From assembly GCF_002343915.1 (NCBI RefSeq), contig NZ_NETK01000001.1, forward strand, positions 8,942,001 through 9,006,000: 64,000 nucleotides of DNA, in the 5' to 3' direction. This DNA comes from Nannocystis exedens (lineage in GTDB: Bacteria; Myxococcota_A; Polyangia; Nannocystales; Nannocystaceae). This document shows, piece by piece, positions 58,905 through 64,000 of this stretch. Under the pieces are notes generated by a model that worked only from the letters and a program-made list of their open reading frames with translations, had not been told where the DNA came from and searched no databases. Numbering within the stretch: the first letter of the stretch is position 1; the number at the start of each line of letters is the position of its first letter. A program made the position numbers and the translations under genes.

Positions 58905-61319
58905 TCCTGTCGGAGCGCCACCATCGGATCGATGCGGGTGGCTCGCTGCGCGGGAATATACGTCGCCAGCAGCCCGATCGCCACGAGCAGCAGCGTCACG
59001 CCGACGTACGTCGCCGGGTCGGCCGGGCTGACCTGCTGCGTCAGCAGCGACGTCATCAGCCGCGTCAGCGCCAGCGCTCCGGCGAGCCCGAGCGCGGCGC
59101 CGGCGGCGACCAGCACCAGGCCCTGTCGCACCACCAGCCACACCACGTGGCGAGGCTGGGCCCCCAGCGCCATGCGGACCCCGAGTTCGTGCGTCCGCTG
59201 GGCCACCGAGTGGGCCATCGTCGCGTACAGACCGACGGCCGCCAGCACCAGCGCCAGCGCCGCGAACACCGACAGCAGCGCGCTCGTGAAGCGGCGCGGG
59301 GCGACCGAGTCGGCGATGTACTGCTCGAGCGTCTGCACCGCGAACACCGGCTGCTCCGGGTCGACCGCCGCGACCGCCGCCCGCACCTGGGTCGCGTACC
59401 CGAGCGGTTCGCCCTGCGTGCGCACGCTCAGCGTCATGCCCGACGCGATCCTCGCCTGGATCGGCGCGGGCAGCTGCCGGTACGCGTAGTACATCTGGTA
59501 CTGCGTCCGCTGCGGCCCGTCGAGCCCGTAGTGGGCGACGTGGCCGACGACGCCGACGATCTCGGCGATGCCCTTGTCGGACATGCCCTCTTGCAGCTGC
59601 TGGCCGACCGGGTTCTGTCCGGGGAAGAACTTGTCCGCGAGCGCCTGGTCGATCACCAGCCCCAGCGGGGTCTCTTCCGTGTCGTGCGCCGTGAACGTGC
59701 GCCCGGCGTGCAGCGGGATCTTCAGCGTCTCGAAGTGGCCGGCGTCGACGAAGTACGCGACCGCCATCTTGGTGTTGGCGATGACGCGCGGCTCGCCGGC
59801 CATCAGGAACGAGCTCTCCGAGGCGCCGGCGAACGGCAGGCCCGACGACGCCGACACCGACACGACGCCGGGGATCTCGGCGACGCGACGCTCGAGCTCG
59901 GTCCAGAACCGGCGCACCTCGGCGGCGGTCTTGTAGCGGGTCGTCGGCAGCGAGAGCTCCATCGTCAGCACGTCCCCGGGCGAAAACCCCGGGTCGACGT
60001 CGGCGAGCTTGGCGAAGCCGCGGAGCGACAGGCCGGCGCCGACCAGCAGCACCAGCGCCAGCGCGACCTCGACGACGACCAGCAGGTTGCGGACCCGGAG
60101 GTGGCCGCCGACGGCGGTCGCGCGGTGGTCGGCTTCCTTGAGCGCCTGGGCGAGGTCCTGCCGCGACGCGTAGATCGCCGGCACCAGCCCGAACAAGAGG
60201 CCGGTGCCGAGCGCGACCGCGAGGGTGTACGCGAGCACCGGCGCGTCGACCTCGATCGGCCCGAGCACCTCGATCGCCTGCGGGCGCGCGGCCGCCAGCA
60301 GGTCGACGCCCCACAGCGCGACCAGGAGCCCCATCGCGCCGCCGACGAGCCCGAGCAGCGAGCTCTCGACCAGCAGCTGGCGGACCAGCCGCCAGCGCCC
60401 GGCCCCGAGCGCGGCGCGGATCCGCATCTCCTTCTGCCGCGTCATCGCCCGCGCGAGCATCAGGTTGGCGACGTTGGCCGCGGTGATCAGCAGCACGAAC
60501 ATCACCGCGCCGTACAGCAGCAGGATCCCCTCGCGGAGGTCCTCGACGAGGTCCTCGTGCATGTCCTGCAGGCGCGCGCGGGTGTCCTGGACCTGCTCGT
60601 GGATCTTCGCCAGCCCGTCGCCGACCGCCCGCAGGTCGGCGGTCGCCTGCTCGATCGTGACGTCCGGCTTGAGGCGGCCGACGACGGTGATCCCCGGGTG
60701 GCTGCCGCGCGACTGGTAGTTCGGCTCGTCGGCGCGCAGGCCGATCGGGATGATGACGTCGGAGGTGCCGAAGAACCGGAAGTCCGGCGGCATCACGCCC
60801 ACCACGTCCCAGGGGGCGCCGTCGAGGGTGATCGGCTTGCCGACGATGTCCGGGTCGCCGGCGAAGCGGCGCTGCCAGAACCCGTGCGTCAAGATCACCG
60901 CCTTGGGTCCGCGCGGCCGGTCCTCCTCGGCGAGGAAGTTGCGCCCCAGCAGCGGCTCCACCCCGAGCACCGGCAGCACGCTCTGCGAGAACTGCTGCGC
61001 CTTGAGCCGCTCCGGCTCGCCCTTGCCGGTGATGTTGACGCTCGCGTCGTTGAACGCCCCCATGTCGACGAAGGTCGAGTTCTGCTGCCGGTAATCGACG
61101 TAGTTGAGGTACGCGACCGACATCTCCTCGAACTTCGGCTGCGTCTCGGTCAGCACGACCAGCCGCTCGGGCTGCGCGTACGGCAGCGGGCGCAGCAGCA
61201 CCGCGTTGACCGTCGAGAAGATCGCCGTGTTCGCGCCGATGCCGAGCGCGAGCGTGAAGACGGCGACGAACGTGTAGCTCGGGCTCTTGGCGAGCACGCG
61301 CGCGGCGAACCGCAGGTCT

Positions 61320-61336
<17 letters not shown>
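58901..61336 (-). CDS. MacB/FtsX-type ABC permease (ADOP family)
   Basis: An 811-aa membrane protein with the two-module FtsX/MacB_PCD layout: helix at about 22-42, periplasmic MacB_PCD domain to about 280, three helices (about 280-410), a central hydrophobic segment near 430, a second periplasmic domain (460-690) and a final three helices ending RATRIDPMVALRQE. The sequence LRDLRFAARVLAKSPSYTFVAVFTLALGIGANTAIFS is typical of the Acidobacteria/myxobacteria ADOP proteins. It moves substrates out across the inner membrane with the ATPase and adaptor, and its TonB/OM partner may be TolC-type elsewhere. Start ATG 61336 overlaps the ATPase gene by 17 bp. Confidence 0.93.
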
Positions 61337-62018
<682 letters not shown>

Positions 62019-62037
62019 GGCTCGTCCCTTCACGCGG

Positions 62038-63291
62038 CTATTCGAGTTTGAGGCGGTCCCTGGCGTCGTGCGTCGACATGTCCGAAAGGACGACCCTGTC
62101 GCCCTCGGCGAGCCCGGCGAGCACCTCGATCGTCGTCGCCGACGCGCGCCCGAACTCGACGTTGACGCGCGTCGCGTAGCGCTCGTCGGCGTCGACGCGG
62201 AACACCCCGAGCGTCGCGTCGGGCTGCGCGTACGCCGGCCGGCGCACGTGCAGGACGTCGGGCAGCCGGTCGAGCTCGACGGTGCCGACGACGTGCAGGT
62301 CGGGCCGGGCCCCCTTCGGCAGCGCGCCGGTCAGCGCGACGTCGACGGTGACCGTGCCGCCCGACGCGGCCGGGTCGATCCGCTCGACCACGCCGTCGAC
62401 CACGCCGTTGCGGGTGTCGATCCGCGCGGGCTGGCCGAGCGCGACGTCCTTGGCGAGGGTCTCGGGGATCTGCAGCCGCGCCTTGAGCCGGTCGGGCCGC
62501 GCGACCTTGGCGAGCAGCCCGCCCGGGTTGACCCACTGCCCGGGCTCGAGCGGCAGCTCCTGCAGCACGCCGGCGACGCCGGCGCGGACCTTGAGCGCCT
62601 CGACCTGGGCCCGCCGCGTGCGCGCGATCGTCTCGAGGCTCGCGATCTGGGCCTCCTGCGCCGACAACCTGCGCTGCAGGTTCTCTTCCAGCGCCGCCAG
62701 CCGCTCGCCCTCGATGCCGACCCGCACCTCGAGCGCCTCGAGCTGCGCCCGCGCGGTCCGCTGGTCGTCGTCCGAGAGGTAGCCGCCGCCGCCCAGCTGC
62801 GCGTTGGCGTCCGCCCGCCGGCGCGCGCTCGCGTGGTCGATCTTCAGCGTCGCCACCGTCGACTTCTGCGTCAGCCGTTCGTTGCGCAGCGTCGCCCGCA
62901 GCTCCGCGAGCGCCGCCCGGGCCGCGACCACCTGCCGCTCCCCCTCGAGCGCCTGAAGCTCGAGGTCGGGGTTGCCGAGCTCGAGCACCACCGTGTCGGC
63001 CTCGACCGCCGCGCCCGGACGCACGTGGATCTTCTCCACCCGCGCGGCCGACAGCGCCGTGATCCACTGGATGTGCTCCGGCACCAGCCGCCCGTTGCCC
63101 TGCACCGCGAGCAGCATCTCGCCGCGCTCGACCGCGCCGATCCACAGCCCCGCCTGCGCGACGGCGGGCGGCTCGACGCTCAGGCTGCCGAGAGCGACCG
63201 TCGTCAGCGCCAGCGACACGCCGACGAGCGCCGCGGCGACGATCCAGCCGCGGTACCTGGCGAGCCGGCTCCGCTGAATGGGAATGTCCAC
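62038..63291 (-). CDS. HlyD/RND-type periplasmic adaptor
   Basis: A 417-aa protein from GTG 63291 (VDIPIQRSRLARYRG). One membrane anchor (about 16-36), a biotinyl-lipoyl half-motif (VEKIHVRPGAAVEADTVVLELGNPDLE), a long coiled-coil hairpin (about 105-250), the returning lipoyl half and a beta-barrel domain. This is the MacA-type membrane fusion protein. The alternative ATG at 63321 adds ten residues, which the family lacks. The last codons include a CATGTCC-family palindrome (62075-62091). It is the first gene of the five-gene export/two-component operon. Confidence 0.9.
   Translation of the reverse strand: MDIPIQRSRLARYRGWIVAAALVGVSLALTTVALGSLSVEPPAVAQAGLWIGAVERGEMLLAVQGNGRLVPEHIQWITALSAARVEKIHVRPGAAVEADTVVLELGNPDLELQALEGERQVVAARAALAELRATLRNERLTQKSTVATLKIDHASARRRADANAQLGGGGYLSDDDQRTARAQLEALEVRVGIEGERLAALEENLQRRLSAQEAQIASLETIARTRRAQVEALKVRAGVAGVLQELPLEPGQWVNPGGLLAKVARPDRLKARLQIPETLAKDVALGQPARIDTRNGVVDGVVERIDPAASGGTVTVDVALTGALPKGARPDLHVVGTVELDRLPDVLHVRRPAYAQPDATLGVFRVDADERYATRVNVEFGRASATTIEVLAGLAEGDRVVLSDMSTHDARDRLKLE
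62075..62091. repeat. CATGTCC palindrome at the 3' end of the adaptor gene
   Basis: GACATGTCCGAAAGGAC, translated in frame as part of VVLSDMSTHD. Confidence 0.75.
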
Positions 63292-63693
63292 GCCCCCTGC
63301 CCAGCGAAGAGCGTGCCACATGTGATTCCGCGGCTTTACGGCGGCGCGAGCGCCCCCGAGTGTTCGGAGGCGATGCGCCCGATCCCAATTCCGGACACCG
63401 CGGCTCCCTCCGAGGCGGTCGGGGCCCGGCCCGCGCCCGCCTGCAACCGCGGAACTCGGCGCGCACCCGGGCTGCCGCGGGCGCACGAATCGGTGCCGGC
63501 ACGTCGGGCGAGTGGACCGAGCAGCCCGAGCAGACCCGAATGACATTCCATACCGAGTACCTCGCGACCCGCGAGCACGAGGACGCGGTCTCTCTCTTCA
63601 ACAGCCTCGTCCAGTGCTGGCGCACGGCGGAGGTCGAGCGGGCCGCCCCAGCGGCTCAATTTCCTGCCGAGCGAGGAGTTCCGGGAGCCGGCG
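63292..63693. other. 402-bp gap, no gene supported
   Basis: It must contain the promoter of the export operon. A plus-strand frame reading MTFHTEYLATREHEDAVSLF (from 63540) is partly protein-like but soon becomes low-complexity. Confidence 0.35.
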
Positions 63694-63846
63694 ATGTACA
63701 CGCCGCTCTCGTCGCCGAGAACCGTGGGTCATCTCTGCCTGCTCGCGGCGCTCGCTATCTTCTCGGCGTCAGCGTCAGCCGCTTCACGTGGGGCACCGTA
63801 TGTGGCGAGCCATCGCCCGCAGCGGAATCCGGAGCGGCACCTTTGA
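63694..63846 (+). CDS. Possible short secreted protein or truncated gene
   Basis: A 50-aa frame with a convincing signal peptide, MYTPLSSPRTVGHLCLLAAL ... SASASA, then only about twenty residues (ASRGAPYVASHRP...). It ends at TGA 63844. A GGAG-containing stretch lies upstream. It may be a truncated exported protein. Confidence 0.35.
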   Translation: MYTPLSSPRTVGHLCLLAALAIFSASASAASRGAPYVASHRPQRNPERHL

Positions 63847-63922
63847 GCTCACGGCGGAGGATCGGCGGCGGACGCCTGGCGTATCGTCTCGGCAGTCCAT
63901 CCGTGTCGACGCCGACGGGACG

Positions 63923-64000
63923 TCAGCGCTCGGCGTCGAGCAGCGGGAAGCGGGCGATCGCGGCCTTGCTGGCGACGAGCAGGCTGGCGCCGTCGCGGGT
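63923..64000 (-). CDS. C-terminal fragment of a gene entering from the right
   Basis: On the minus strand the last 25 codons read TRDGASLLVASKAAIARFPLLDAER and stop at TGA 63923. The frame is open at the window edge. The sequence is protein-like (strand-turn-helix) but too short to identify. Confidence 0.6.
   Translation of the reverse strand, partial: TRDGASLLVASKAAIARFPLLDAER

Overview
The window is very GC-rich with long overlapping open frames on both strands. Several features point to a myxobacterium of the order Nannocystales (Nannocystis and relatives). These are three lipoproteins built on the Cys-rich CGDG...GE.CDDGN repeat (DUF4215), two large Ser/Thr kinases with C-terminal TPR-like arrays, an ADYC-type lipoprotein, a RoxA-like dihaem cytochrome and many secreted proteins of unknown function. 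The genus is an inference from content; no rRNA gene is present. I see no rRNA, tRNA, CRISPR array, insertion sequence or prophage.

Layout. 1-17.9 kb: a CGDG lipoprotein cut by the left edge; an unusual aldo/keto reductase-polynucleotide kinase-phosphatase fusion; an EEP nuclease/phospholipase D pair; a propeller lipoprotein; a HAD gene divergent from a LysR regulator; a broken lipoprotein gene; a 14-repeat CGDG lipoprotein; and a zinc-finger/Ser-Thr kinase/TPR protein divergent from a sigma factor. 18-23.6 kb: tgt and an MnmC-like methyltransferase with a duplicated tgt tail between them, a DUF2267 protein, a palindrome array, an RpoD-family sigma factor and a 53-aa DUF1328 membrane protein. 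24.3-31.1 kb: a six-gene minus-strand operon (amidohydrolase, alginate-export-type porin, isochorismatase-like hydrolase, XapX, MFS exporter, DoxX) that reads as an uptake/turnover/export unit for an unknown small molecule. 31.6-46 kb: secreted proteins, a methyltransferase, an alpha/beta hydrolase, an FHA/sigma-54 activator (frameshifted), the ADYC lipoprotein followed by a second kinase-TPR protein, a ferritin-like lipoprotein (frameshifted), a PEP-CTERM-like small protein and an M23-like secreted protein. 46-50 kb: rph (rifampicin phosphotransferase) and a divergent GNAT acetyltransferase sharing a 19-bp inverted repeat that matches the actinobacterial rifamycin-associated element. 50-56 kb: a damaged gene, the RoxA-like cytochrome, an AlkB-type dioxygenase and an SGNH hydrolase. 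56-63.3 kb: a five-gene operon encoding a MacAB/ADOP-type export system with its own NtrC/NtrB-type two-component pair.

The most pervasive unexplained feature is a family of short palindromic elements (core CATGTCC ... GGACATG or GGACAGG, stems kept while bases vary). They sit in most intergenic gaps, form an array at 20.95-21.34 kb, and also occur inside coding sequences in frame. The clearest biological find is the rifamycin-associated element with rph and a candidate co-regulated acetyltransferase outside the Actinobacteria.

Four genes (about 10.7, 34.8, 40.5 and 50.2 kb) look intact apart from frame breaks. Two of those breaks lie in homopolymer runs, so assembly error must be excluded before calling them pseudogenes.
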